Below, in pieces: positions 17,619-25,402 of a stretch of 64,000 bases of DNA. Under the pieces are notes generated by a model. That model did no database searches. It was not told the DNA's origin and saw only the letters and a program-made list of their open reading frames with translations. This DNA is from Sphingomonas sp. AOB5. GTDB taxonomy: Bacteria > Pseudomonadota > Alphaproteobacteria > Sphingomonadales > Sphingomonadaceae. The stretch is from positions 23,472 through 87,471 of the forward strand of contig NZ_JARNTV010000013.1 of NCBI RefSeq assembly GCF_029433115.1. Direction: 5' to 3'. The position numbers and the translations under genes were made by a program. Numbering within the stretch: position 1 is the first letter of the stretch; each line of letters opens with the position of its first letter.

Positions 17619-18581
17619 TCAGGCCACGCCGATTCGTTCCTTGGGCGAAACATAGTCCGCATCGTGCGCGAAGGGTAGGTCCCTGCCCTCATGCAGCGCC
17701 GCCAGTATTGCGGCGAAGTCCGTCTCGCAGCGGAAGCCCCATTCCCGTTCGGCCAGCGATGCGTCGTACACCCGCCCGATACTGCGCGGCAGCTTCCACC
17801 CGCGCCGGGCATAGAGCGCCTCGGCGTCAGGGAAATGGCGTGCGATCACTGCGGGGGCATCGGCCTTCAGTTCGGCGCAGTCCGCCCGCGAAAACGGCGT
17901 CGGCGCGGACAGGACATAGGTGCCGAAGCCGATCGCCGGCGCCTTTTCCAGTGCCAGCAGATGCGCCCGTGCCGCGTCTTCCACCGTCAGGCGGCGATTG
18001 AGGAACTCGTTCGCCTTCATATTCTCGCCCGAAAGGTCGCGATGCGTGTCGTCCTCCTCAGGGAAGAAGCGTGCGGTGCGTAGTACGGCGCAGGACAATC
18101 CATGTTCGAGATGCGCGAGACGGCACAAATGCTCGGCCGCCAGCTTGGTCACGCCATAGATGTTGCGCGGCGCCAGCGGACCGCTGGTCTCGTCGAGCCA
18201 GATCGCTTCCGCGGCACGCTCGTCGCGGATCGCCTGGGTGATCATCAGCGAGGTGGTGGAGGTGAAGACGAACCGGTCGTGCCCGGCAATCCGCGCCGCC
18301 TCGAGCAGGTTCTGCGTGCCGCTGGCATTCACGTCGATGAATGCCTGTGCGGGATAGCGGACGATGTCCGGCTTGTGCAGCGCGCCGCCATGGATCACCG
18401 CTTCGATGCCGTGATCGCCGAACACGCGATCGACCAGCGCGCGATCGGCGACGCTGCCCACCACATCGGTGTCCGCGCTCGGCGCCACGTCCAGTCCGGT
18501 CACGACATGGCCCGCCTCGCGCAGCATCGGCGCGAGGAAGCGGCCCAGCCAGCCGGACGATCCAGTCAGAAGTACCCGCAT
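17619..18581 (-). CDS. NAD(P)-dependent epimerase/dehydratase (extended SDR)
   Basis: A 320-residue extended short-chain dehydrogenase. The Rossmann motif TGSSGWLG is at residues 6-13, the acidic D of GLDVAPS selects the cofactor, and the catalytic YGVTK (Tyr/Lys) follows a TSTTSL Ser/Thr element. It resembles the UDP-glucose 4-epimerase/NDP-sugar group, but the sugar-binding C-terminus is too divergent to name a substrate. The ATG of MRVLLTG has GGGGCGGC upstream; the longer frame has no ribosome site. Confidence 0.85.
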   Translation of the reverse strand: MRVLLTGSSGWLGRFLAPMLREAGHVVTGLDVAPSADTDVVGSVADRALVDRVFGDHGIEAVIHGGALHKPDIVRYPAQAFIDVNASGTQNLLEAARIAGHDRFVFTSTTSLMITQAIRDERAAEAIWLDETSGPLAPRNIYGVTKLAAEHLCRLAHLEHGLSCAVLRTARFFPEEDDTHRDLSGENMKANEFLNRRLTVEDAARAHLLALEKAPAIGFGTYVLSAPTPFSRADCAELKADAPAVIARHFPDAEALYARRGWKLPRSIGRVYDASLAEREWGFRCETDFAAILAALHEGRDLPFAHDADYVSPKERIGVA

Positions 18582-18659
18582 GCCGCCCCAAGGCCCGGAT
18601 CGCGCGCGGAAATCAACCCCGCCACGACAAAACCCGGCGAAAGTTACCGGCCAAAACAA

Positions 18660-18790
18660 AACTAGGTAGAAAGGCCGATCGTAGTTCGACTCAATTGTCC
18701 CGTGTCGGGATTCGAGTAAAAGGGCGCCACGTACCGAGGATTAGGTTCCTGAGGACTTCAAGGCCGGGCACCCCTGTGCCCGGCCTTTTC
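18660..18790 (+). ncRNA. candidate small RNA ending in an intrinsic terminator
   Basis: About 100 bases with no gene on the plus strand run directly into the terminator at 18760-18790. The stretch includes a small TCCCG-TGT-CGGGA hairpin and a GTTCCTGAGGAC element. No plus-strand gene lies upstream (the epimerase is divergent), so the terminator needs a transcript of its own. A promoter could not be identified. Confidence 0.25.
18760..18790 (+). terminator. rho-independent terminator
   Basis: A perfect 12-bp stem (18760-18771 with 18776-18787, arm AAGGCCGGGCAC) and a CCCT loop are followed by TT at the end of the plus strand arm. On the minus strand the same hairpin lies just after the membrane protein gene that ends at 18799, but the tract there is weaker. 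Confidence 0.75.
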
Positions 18791-18798
18791 CATTCCGA

Positions 18799-19368
18799 TC
18801 AGCCAATCGTTTGAAAATAAAGAGCGAAATAGGCGATCATCATCCCCAGAACCGCCACCGGGACCAACCTGTGCACCCAGCGGTTCGATGTTACCCATGC
18901 CAGCACGGTGAGCGCCAGCGCAGGCCCAAGGGTCGCATAGTTGGCAAGATCCATCATCGCCTCGGGCGGCAGGATCATCACGTTGGTGATCCAGCCCAGC
19001 ACGCAGTAGATGCCGAACGCCGTCAGGAAGAGTCGCCGGTTGGTCACCAGATAGTCGCGCAGGTCGATCTCGCTGTCCCCGGCGCCCTTTGGCACCAGCC
19101 ACAGCACATAGAGATAGATGGTCGACGCCTGGAGCAGCATGAACACCAGCGTCACCAGCCGCCACTGCCCCACGCCGCGCACCAGCCACAGGCTGGTCCG
19201 CCAGTCGAGCACCAGCAGGAAACCGATCACCAGCCACAGCGCATAGCCGAACGACCAGCGCACAAGCCCGCGCGCCCGGATCAGTTCGCCCGCGCCGGTC
19301 ACCAGCTGTGCCAGCGCCAGCGACAGCATCACCGACAGCAGCACCATGAAATATTCGAAGATCGTCAT
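18799..19368 (-). CDS. six-helix membrane protein of unknown function
   Basis: A 189-residue hydrophobic protein with about six predicted membrane helices (first near 3-22, last near 165-187) and short loops. I do not recognise the family. I chose the ATG of MTIFEYFMV, which follows GGGCAGGGCCACG; the upstream in-frame part has no coding character. It is 29 bases downstream of the ferritin-like gene on the same strand and is probably co-transcribed with it. Confidence 0.75.
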   Translation of the reverse strand: MTIFEYFMVLLSVMLSLALAQLVTGAGELIRARGLVRWSFGYALWLVIGFLLVLDWRTSLWLVRGVGQWRLVTLVFMLLQASTIYLYVLWLVPKGAGDSEIDLRDYLVTNRRLFLTAFGIYCVLGWITNVMILPPEAMMDLANYATLGPALALTVLAWVTSNRWVHRLVPVAVLGMMIAYFALYFQTIG

Positions 19369-19397
19369 CGTGGCCCTGCCCTCCCCGGCGCCGCGGA

Positions 19398-20081
19398 CTA
19401 TGCCGCCGCGTTCACCGGCGAGGCAAGCCGCTCGGCCGGATCGCTCGCGTCGGCCCAATCGCTCCGCCGCTTCAGCCAGGGGTTCACGAACAGCAGGGGC
19501 AGTTTCAGGAACAGCAATTCCGAATGGATGAACGTGTCGATCGCGCACTCCCACCATTTCGGGTCGCGCTTGCCATTGGCCTTCAGCCAGCCGTCATAGG
19601 GCGCCCAATGACTCGGCTCGTCGCGATGGACGACCTGGAAGATGCGGATCATCGCCTTGTCGTCGCGCACCAGTGGATGGCGCAGCAATATCTCGACCTG
19701 GCGGAAACCGCGCTGCTCGGTCAGCGAGATCACCCGGCACAATTTCTCGAACTGATCGTCCTCGGCAATGATCCGCTGCGTATCGAGATTGTCGATGGTG
19801 CGGTGGAACATGATCTCGACGAAGCGATCGATATGGCCGCAGGTGCGATCCACCTTCAGCGGCATCATGCCCTTCAGCTCGAACCAGCGCTTGAACATCA
19901 CATAATGTTTGCGCTCGTCGGCACGGTGTTTCTCGATATCCGCGATCAGTTGCAGATCGTCGGGCGAGCGCGCGCGGACAGCCTCAAGCACCCGGTCGAT
20001 GCTCGTATAGCCGCGATGCTCGTTATAGATGTAGATCGACGCCAGCAGGTCCAGATATCGGCGGCGGAATGCGGCAATCAT
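19398..20081 (-). CDS. ferritin-like diiron-domain protein
   Basis: A 227-residue protein whose spacing of ligands fits a four-helix diiron bundle: E21, E56-x-x-H59, E122 and E155-x-x-H158. The C-terminal 50 residues are hydrophobic and basic. The family includes oxidases, monooxygenases and iron-storage proteins, and the sequence does not tell which. No signal peptide is seen. Confidence 0.75.
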   Translation of the reverse strand: MIAAFRRRYLDLLASIYIYNEHRGYTSIDRVLEAVRARSPDDLQLIADIEKHRADERKHYVMFKRWFELKGMMPLKVDRTCGHIDRFVEIMFHRTIDNLDTQRIIAEDDQFEKLCRVISLTEQRGFRQVEILLRHPLVRDDKAMIRIFQVVHRDEPSHWAPYDGWLKANGKRDPKWWECAIDTFIHSELLFLKLPLLFVNPWLKRRSDWADASDPAERLASPVNAAA

Positions 20082-20141
20082 GGGCGAAGGCTACGCCTCG
20101 TATGCCCCAGCGTCAAACAGTCAAATCAAGGGCTTACGGCA

Positions 20142-20173
20142 ATCGCCGCCGCGATCGATGTCGCGGCGGCGAT
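20142..20173. terminator. GC-rich hairpin, possible bidirectional terminator
   Basis: A perfect 13-bp stem (ATCGCCGCCGCGA with TCGCGGCGGCGAT) and a 6-base loop, TCGATG, lie between the end of the small minus-strand gene at 20200 and the start of the ferritin-like gene. There is no strong U tract on the minus strand; on the plus strand GCGGTTTT follows. Confidence 0.45.
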
Positions 20174-20199
20174 GCGGTTTTCACGCTGTGCCGTCAGCC

Positions 20200-20538
20200 T
20201 CAATCGAGACCCAGCTTCTGCGCGATCTTTCCGATCAGGCCGGGTTCCTTGCCCTTGGCGAGCTTGGCCTCGGCCTTCGCGTTATAGCCCGAGCTTTCGG
20301 GCGGTTCGTGGCTGTGCACCGGCTGGGTGGTCGCGGGCGGATCGGACGCGTCCATCGACTCGTCCAGACCGCGGTCCAGCCGCGCTTCCTTGCTTTCGGG
20401 GTTACGATAGAGGCGCTGGGCAATCGATTCATCCGTGCCCGCATCGGCAGCCAGCGTCGGGGCCGGCTTGCCTTCGTCCTCCATCACGGGCGCCACGGAC
20501 ATTCGGTCCAGCGCCGGATCGATCGGGTTCGCGTCCAT
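20200..20538 (-). CDS. hypothetical hydrophilic protein
   Basis: A 112-residue, mostly disordered, Asp/Glu/Pro-rich protein starting MDANPIDPALDRM and ending in a short amphipathic lysine-containing helix, GLIGKIAQKLGLD. The ATG follows GGAGAGTGACA. I recognise no domain. Codon bias agrees with the neighbours and supports a real gene. Confidence 0.65.
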   Translation of the reverse strand: MDANPIDPALDRMSVAPVMEDEGKPAPTLAADAGTDESIAQRLYRNPESKEARLDRGLDESMDASDPPATTQPVHSHEPPESSGYNAKAEAKLAKGKEPGLIGKIAQKLGLD

Positions 20539-20614
20539 TGTCACTCTCCAATTGAGCGTTGCCCTACTGAAACGGATGGAACCCGACCCCGTTCCCCGGC
20601 TCGGCGCAAAGAAA

Positions 20615-20646
20615 AACGGCCCGGCGAATTTCTCCGCCGGGCCGTT
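20615..20646 (-). terminator. rho-independent terminator of the Bax-inhibitor gene
   Basis: A 12-bp stem (arms AACGGCCCGGCG and CGCCGGGCCGTT) with an 8-base loop, 24 bases past the stop codon at 20670. On the minus strand it is followed by TTTCTTTG, a good U-rich tail. Confidence 0.85.
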
Positions 20647-20669
20647 GATCCACATTATGTTCGAGCGAC

Positions 20670-21413
20670 TTAATCCCGGCTGGAGCCGAACAGGCGCAGC
20701 AGGAACAGGAACATGTTGATGAAGTCGAGATACAGGTTCAGCGCACCCATGATCACGACCTTGCCCATCATGTCGGTGCCCGCGACATAAGCGTACATGC
20801 TCTTGATCTTCTGCGTATCGTAAGCGGTCAGGCCCGCGAACAGCAGCACGCCGGCGGCGCTGATCACCAGGCTGAGCGAATCAGACTGCATGAAGATGTT
20901 GATGATGCTCGCCACGATCAGGCCGACCACACCCATGATCAGGAAGGTGCCGAACGCCGACAGGTCCTTCTTGGTGGTGTAGCCCCACAGGCTGAGGCCC
21001 GCGAAGCCCGCCGCGGTCGCGAAGAAGCACTGCGCGATCGAGGTGCCGGTGTAGCGCAGGAAGATGGTCGAGAGCGAAAGGCCCATCAGCACCGTGTAGG
21101 TCCAGTACAGGGCCTGGAGCGTGCCGGTCGACATGCGGTTCTGGCCGAAGCTCATCGCGAGCACGATGATCAGCGGCGAGAAGATGATCGCCAGCGGCAG
21201 GAAACCGCCGCCCGAGAAGATCTGTGCGGCCAGCGACGTCTCGATGCCCCACGAGAACGCCATCGCGACGATGCCGGTCAGCAGCACGCCCGATGCCATG
21301 TAATTGTACACGGACAGCATGTACGCACGCAGGCCCGCGTCATAGGCCGCGCTGCGCGCATCCACCTGCGGCGCGTAGCCGACGCTCGGATTGGGATCGG
21401 ACCAGTTGGCCAT
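20670..21413 (-). CDS. Bax inhibitor-1/YccA family membrane protein
   Basis: A 247-residue protein with seven predicted membrane helices and the conserved BI-1 pattern, including ALYWTYTVLMGLSLS in the middle and a C-terminal LNLYLDFINMFLFLL segment. Bacterial members (YccA, YetJ) modulate FtsH or leak calcium. I chose MANWSDP, which follows AAAGGAGTTGAAG; 12 more in-frame codons upstream run through that ribosome site. Confidence 0.92.
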   Translation of the reverse strand: MANWSDPNPSVGYAPQVDARSAAYDAGLRAYMLSVYNYMASGVLLTGIVAMAFSWGIETSLAAQIFSGGGFLPLAIIFSPLIIVLAMSFGQNRMSTGTLQALYWTYTVLMGLSLSTIFLRYTGTSIAQCFFATAAGFAGLSLWGYTTKKDLSAFGTFLIMGVVGLIVASIINIFMQSDSLSLVISAAGVLLFAGLTAYDTQKIKSMYAYVAGTDMMGKVVIMGALNLYLDFINMFLFLLRLFGSSRD

Positions 21414-21542
21414 CTTCAACTCCTTTGCCGGCACATCTGCCGGTTTCACTCGGGAATATCATCGTTCCGGGGCCGATTTTCAAGCAAAACCCGGGTGCAG
21501 CGCCCTGTGTTAATCACGTCCCGGCCGCGCTAGAGCAGGCAT

Positions 21543-22076
21543 ATGCACCGCCTGTTCGTCGGCCTGCGCCCGCCCGCGGCGATCCGCGCCCGCCTGCTCG
21601 ACCTGATGGGCGGCATCCCCGGCGCGCGCTGGCAGGATGACGGCCAGCTTCATATCACCCTTCGCTATATCGGCGAAGTCGAGCGCCCGGTCGCCGAGGA
21701 TATCGCCATCGCGCTCGGCCAGGTCCACTGGCCCGCGATGCAGGTCGCGATCGACGGCGTCGGCGAGTTCGACAGCCGCGGCCGACCGAATGCAGTGTGG
21801 GCAGGCTTGCGCCCGCACGATGCGCTTGCCAGCCTCCATCGCAAGGTCGATCAGGCGCTGGTCCGGCTCGGCCTCGAGCCGGAACGCCGCGCCTATCTGC
21901 CCCACATTACTCTTGCCCGGATGAGCGGCCCGTCCGGCATCGCCGATCGTTTCCTGGCCGATCATGCCGGGCTGTCGAGCGAGCCGTTCGGCTTTACCCA
22001 TTTCATCCTGTTCGAAAGCCGGCTGGGCAGCGAAGGCGCCAGCTACGAGACGGTCGAACGCTATCCGTTGGGTTAA
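21543..22076 (+). CDS. thpR: RNA 2',3'-cyclic phosphodiesterase
   Basis: A 177-residue 2H phosphoesterase with both HxTx motifs, H37-I-T-L40 and H121-I-T-L124. It hydrolyses 2',3'-cyclic RNA ends to 2'-phosphates and was formerly called 2'-5' RNA ligase. The last bases form TTAA, shared with the stop of the convergent DUF4199 gene. Confidence 0.92.
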   Translation: MHRLFVGLRPPAAIRARLLDLMGGIPGARWQDDGQLHITLRYIGEVERPVAEDIAIALGQVHWPAMQVAIDGVGEFDSRGRPNAVWAGLRPHDALASLHRKVDQALVRLGLEPERRAYLPHITLARMSGPSGIADRFLADHAGLSSEPFGFTHFILFESRLGSEGASYETVERYPLG

Positions 22077-22624
22077 TCCGGCGCCTTTTCCCGCGCGGGC
22101 AGAAACTTGGGGTTGCGCAGCAGCGCCGCCGAGATCAGCGGCACGACTGGCGTCACCACCGCGATCTCCATGAAGGTGATCAGCATGCGCCACACCGGAT
22201 TGGCGTACCACACTCGCATCGCGTCCATCTCGGCCACCTTCTTCGCCAACTCGGCCGCGGGCATGCCCTGCGCGCGCCATATCTCGGTCTGGGTCGCGAT
22301 GAACTTGTCGAGGAAGGTATAGTCGGTCGCCCACATATAGACCTCCCACAGCACCACATAGGCAAGCGCCGCCATCAGAGAGATCGCCATGCCCACGCCA
22401 AGCGCTGGCAGGAAGCGGATCACCCCGCCCTTCTCCACATCGCGATAGCGCTTCAACCCGACGAAGATCAGCACCATCGCCACCAGCATGATCAGATAGC
22501 CGAGGAACACCGATCCGTCGGCATGATCCTGGCCCGATGTGACCAGCAGCACCAATGTGGTTCCGATGATGGCGGCTCCCACCAGCCAGCCATAGACCAA
22601 AGCGTAACGAAGAACCGGATTCAT
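22073..22624 (-). CDS. DUF4199 family membrane protein
   Basis: A 183-residue protein with four membrane helices (about 8-28, 42-58, 75-95 and 155-175) and a conserved loop between helices 3 and 4, DFLDKF/QTEIW-like. The function of DUF4199 is unknown. The ATG at 22624 has GGGGAG nine bases upstream; a GTG three codons earlier is possible. It lies 96 bases downstream of a membrane-anchored LuxR-type regulator on the same strand. Confidence 0.82.
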   Translation of the reverse strand: MNPVLRYALVYGWLVGAAIIGTTLVLLVTSGQDHADGSVFLGYLIMLVAMVLIFVGLKRYRDVEKGGVIRFLPALGVGMAISLMAALAYVVLWEVYMWATDYTFLDKFIATQTEIWRAQGMPAAELAKKVAEMDAMRVWYANPVWRMLITFMEIAVVTPVVPLISAALLRNPKFLPAREKAPD

Positions 22625-22720
22625 GACGATCACTCCCCTTGTTGCGCCGCCGGTCTGGCCGGTTTTCAGGGCCGGGAGCTATCACCCGGATGGGTGATTT
22701 GGGCCCGTCGCCCCGATTTC

Positions 22721-23134
22721 CTACTCGATCAGTGCCAGCCAGCGGGCCTTTTCGATCGCCTGGATGCGCCCGCCCACTTCCAGTTTCTCGAACAGGCGCG
22801 CGACATGCGTCTTCACCGTGTTGGGCGAGATGCCCAGTGTCCGCGCCAGTTCCTTGTTCGATTGTCCCGAGGCCAGCAGTCCGAGAATCTCGCATTCGCG
22901 TGGTGTCAGCCCCAGCGAGTCGATCGCGGCCCGATTGCGCTCGAACGGCCCGCGCACGGTGCGCGGCGTCAGCCGCATGCCCGCCCAGATGCCCAGCCCG
23001 ACAAAGGCGACGGCCAGCACCGCGATATAGATTTCACCGGTCAGCGCGCGCGCCGCATAGCGATACTCCAGCCACTGCACGGCAAACGCCGCCGCGGCCA
23101 GCGCACCGGCATAGAGGAATATCATCCGCTTCAT
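22721..23134 (-). CDS. membrane-anchored LuxR-type (GerE) regulator
   Basis: A 137-residue protein: two membrane helices (about 4-22 and 34-53) followed directly by a LuxR/GerE helix-turn-helix (LGLTPRECEILGLLASGQSN, about residues 74-135). It has no receiver domain, so any signal must be sensed by the membrane part or a partner. The adjacent DUF4199 protein is the obvious candidate partner. Confidence 0.85.
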   Translation of the reverse strand: MKRMIFLYAGALAAAAFAVQWLEYRYAARALTGEIYIAVLAVAFVGLGIWAGMRLTPRTVRGPFERNRAAIDSLGLTPRECEILGLLASGQSNKELARTLGISPNTVKTHVARLFEKLEVGGRIQAIEKARWLALIE

Positions 23135-23188
23135 CGCCGTCGAGGCTGCCGCAAAGCGCGGCGCACGCCAAGCCCCGTCGCGGCGGAC

Positions 23189-23926
23189 CTACTCGGTGGG
23201 AACCTGCATGATCGCCGGCCCGCCCGCACCGCGCTCCACACCATCGGCTCGCGCGCCCATCATCGCTCCGGGCGTGACGTTCCAATTACCGTTGGACGTC
23301 AGGGTGACCGTGCACGCATTCTGCGCGAAATCTGTCGGCACCGACACATAGGCGCTGTTCTGCTGGATCGTATCCCAGTCGGTCAGGGCGTTGTTGCTGA
23401 AATTGCCCGTCGTGACATAGAAGTTCAGGACCGGCGTCATGGTCAAGGTCTGGCCGGGTGCCGGCGACCAGGTCATGCCGACGAAACCGGACGAGGTCTG
23501 AATGCCGAACGACATGCTGGCAAACCAGCCGTTTCCTTCGTTGTTCGGCTGGTCGAATTCATTCGCGGTGATCGCGATATTGTCCGGCCCTGTCGCTCCC
23601 GCCAGTTCCATATTCGGCCCCTCGGGGGGCGGCACGTTCGCGTAGTTCACCTGCCAAGTCTGCGACAGGTCGCTGTTGTTGACGATGTCCGAATCGATCA
23701 CGACATTCAGCCCGACCGCCTCTTTGCTCGCGCCTGCCCCGACGATATATTGCACGGGGATCGTGATGCTGGTCGGCGAAGGGGCGTTCGGAGCGACCAC
23801 CATCGCCGCGCTGGAATTGGCGAACACGCCCGGATTGTACGCAAGCTCCTGCGGCGGCGCGAGGAAGACCCAGAAGACCTGATTGACGGCGGACTGGTTC
23901 ACCAGATTGATCGTGTACTGGTCCAT
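23189..23926 (-). CDS. tandem paralogue 2 of an unrecognised, probably cytosolic beta-rich protein family
   Basis: A 245-residue protein with no signal peptide, starting MDQYTINLVNQSAVNQVFW. It is clearly homologous to the gene at 24033: shared blocks include YTI-LVNQSG, FWVF-APP-ELA, SMSFG, GFVGMTW-P-PG-T and the C-terminal GGPAIM-P-E. The protein is predicted to be mostly beta-strand. By memory the N-terminus resembles RhiA-type proteins of rhizobia, which I could not verify. The ATG follows GGAGAGCGAAGCC. The regions upstream of both copies are also duplicated. Confidence 0.65.
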   Translation of the reverse strand: MDQYTINLVNQSAVNQVFWVFLAPPQELAYNPGVFANSSAAMVVAPNAPSPTSITIPVQYIVGAGASKEAVGLNVVIDSDIVNNSDLSQTWQVNYANVPPPEGPNMELAGATGPDNIAITANEFDQPNNEGNGWFASMSFGIQTSSGFVGMTWSPAPGQTLTMTPVLNFYVTTGNFSNNALTDWDTIQQNSAYVSVPTDFAQNACTVTLTSNGNWNVTPGAMMGARADGVERGAGGPAIMQVPTE

Positions 23927-23981
23927 GGCTTCGCTCTCCTCGATCATGGCATGGCCCATGATACCGCGAAACCGCGCCGCC

Positions 23982-24020
23982 ACCGCTATCGTTATTGAAC
24001 CGTTCTGATCGGCAAATCAC
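23982..24020 (-). promoter_or_regulatory. duplicated promoter element, copy at gene 23189-23926
   Basis: This 39-base block (core CTATCGTTATTGAACCGTTC) is repeated at 24838-24876 with about 85 percent identity, and both copies start exactly 56 bases before the ATG of their gene. On the minus strand TTGCCG-like and ACGATAG-like hexamers are 17 bases apart, suitable for -35 and -10 boxes, though not close to consensus. Confidence 0.45.
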
Positions 24021-24032
24021 CCGGCGCGGTGG

Positions 24033-24782
24033 CTATTCCAGCGAAGCCGGCATGATCGCCGGGCCGCCAGAGCCGGGTTCCTCGCCGCGGGCTGGATGCG
24101 CGCCAAGCACTATTCCCGGAACGACGCTCCATGTACCGTCGGGGAGCAACGTGACAGTGCACGCTCCCTCGGCAAAGCTGTCCGGCACCGAAACGGCCGC
24201 ACTAGACTGCGCCAGTTCGGCCAGCGGGGTCAGTTGATTGGACTCGAACCTACCCATCGCCACGACAAGGAAATCCATCTTCGGCGTGATCGTCACAGTC
24301 TCACCCGCAACCGGGAGCCACGTCACGCCGGTGAACCCCAACTCGAAATCCAACCCGAACGACATGCTGGGACACAGATCCTCATTCCCGCGAGCGGGCG
24401 GGTCGCAAATGTCGGTGGTAATCGAGACGCTGCCCGGCGGCACCGCTGTGGACAACGCCGTCAGCCCCGGCCCCACGGGCGGTCGCAGGTAGAAATAGGT
24501 TGCGCGCCATGCCTGTGACAGGTTGGTCGGCACGAACACTATCGGCGCGATCGTCGATCCCTCCAGGACCGATTGGTTGCCGGCGTCCGGCGCCACAACA
24601 TAGCTCTCCGCAATGCCGAAGCCGAGAAGCCCGTCATAATTGGGTTTTACCGGCATCCATACGCTTGAATTACCGTACACATATGGATGGCCTGCCAGTT
24701 CCGGCGGCATCGCGAAGAAGAGAGCGAAATCCCAGGTCGTTCCGGACTGGTTGACCAGATAGATCGTGTACTGCGTCGTCAT
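24033..24782 (-). CDS. tandem paralogue 1 of the same unrecognised family
   Basis: A 249-residue homologue of the gene immediately downstream (start MTTQYTIYLVNQSGTTWDFA). Conserved blocks occur in the same order; this copy also has a DICDPPARGNEDLC insert with two cysteines. No signal peptide, so it probably acts in the cytoplasm or leaves by an unusual route. The shared block arrangement and the equal spacing to its promoter indicate a segmental duplication. Confidence 0.65.
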   Translation of the reverse strand: MTTQYTIYLVNQSGTTWDFALFFAMPPELAGHPYVYGNSSVWMPVKPNYDGLLGFGIAESYVVAPDAGNQSVLEGSTIAPIVFVPTNLSQAWRATYFYLRPPVGPGLTALSTAVPPGSVSITTDICDPPARGNEDLCPSMSFGLDFELGFTGVTWLPVAGETVTITPKMDFLVVAMGRFESNQLTPLAELAQSSAAVSVPDSFAEGACTVTLLPDGTWSVVPGIVLGAHPARGEEPGSGGPAIMPASLE

Positions 24783-24837
24783 GGCTTCGCGCTCCCGGGC
24801 CGTGGCATGCTTCCGGATAGCTTGAATCGTGCCAAGG

Positions 24838-24876
24838 CCACTATCGTTATTGCACCGTTCCGACGGGCAAAATCAC
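24838..24876 (-). promoter_or_regulatory. duplicated promoter element, copy at gene 24033-24782
   Basis: The second copy (core CTATCGTTATTGCACCGTTC) starts 56 bases before the ATG of the 24033 gene. It overlaps the last codon of the phosphatase gene at 24873. Most of the intervening 5' leader also aligns between copies, beginning CATGGCTTCGC on the plus strand. Confidence 0.45.
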
Positions 24877-25340
24877 GCGGTACGCAGAGCCCGCACCAGC
24901 CCCTCGGCAGCCAGTTTCACCTCTTCCCACACCGTGTCGAAATCACCTTCGTCGCCATAATAGGGATCGCGCACATCCTCGCCCGTGCGGCCGGGGACAT
25001 GATCCATCAGCAGCGCGATCTGCGCGGTCGAGTCATTGGGCGCAATCGCGCGAAGGTCGCGCAGATTCTGCCGGTCCAGCGCCAGGATGAAGTCGAAGCG
25101 CCGGAAATCCTCGCCGCGCACCTGACGCGCCTTGTACCTTGAGATGTCGATCCCGTGCCGCGCCGCGACCGCCTGCGATCGTGGATCGGGTGGGAAGCCA
25201 GCATGCCAGTCGCCCGTCCCGGCGCTGTCGACGGTCGCTTCCACGCCCGCCCGCGCGGCAGCGTCGCGCATCGCGGCCTCGGCCAGTGGCGACCGGCAGA
25301 TATTGCCCAGACAGACGAACAGATAGGATTGCGGCCTCAC
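24873..25340 (-). CDS. low-molecular-weight protein-tyrosine phosphatase
   Basis: A 155-residue phosphatase with the P-loop C10-LGNIC-R16-S and the general acid Asp in VRDPYYGD. It acts on phosphotyrosine proteins or arsenate-like substrates in the cytoplasm. The gene stands alone; no tyrosine kinase or exopolysaccharide genes are near. The start is divergent from the MFS gene with 62 bases between. Confidence 0.92.
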   Translation of the reverse strand: MRPQSYLFVCLGNICRSPLAEAAMRDAAARAGVEATVDSAGTGDWHAGFPPDPRSQAVAARHGIDISRYKARQVRGEDFRRFDFILALDRQNLRDLRAIAPNDSTAQIALLMDHVPGRTGEDVRDPYYGDEGDFDTVWEEVKLAAEGLVRALRTA

Positions 25341-25402
25341 GAAAACCCCTTTTCGTAAACTCGGTATGGTCCTAGGCTGGGCGCAAAGAAAAGGGAGAGG
25401 AT

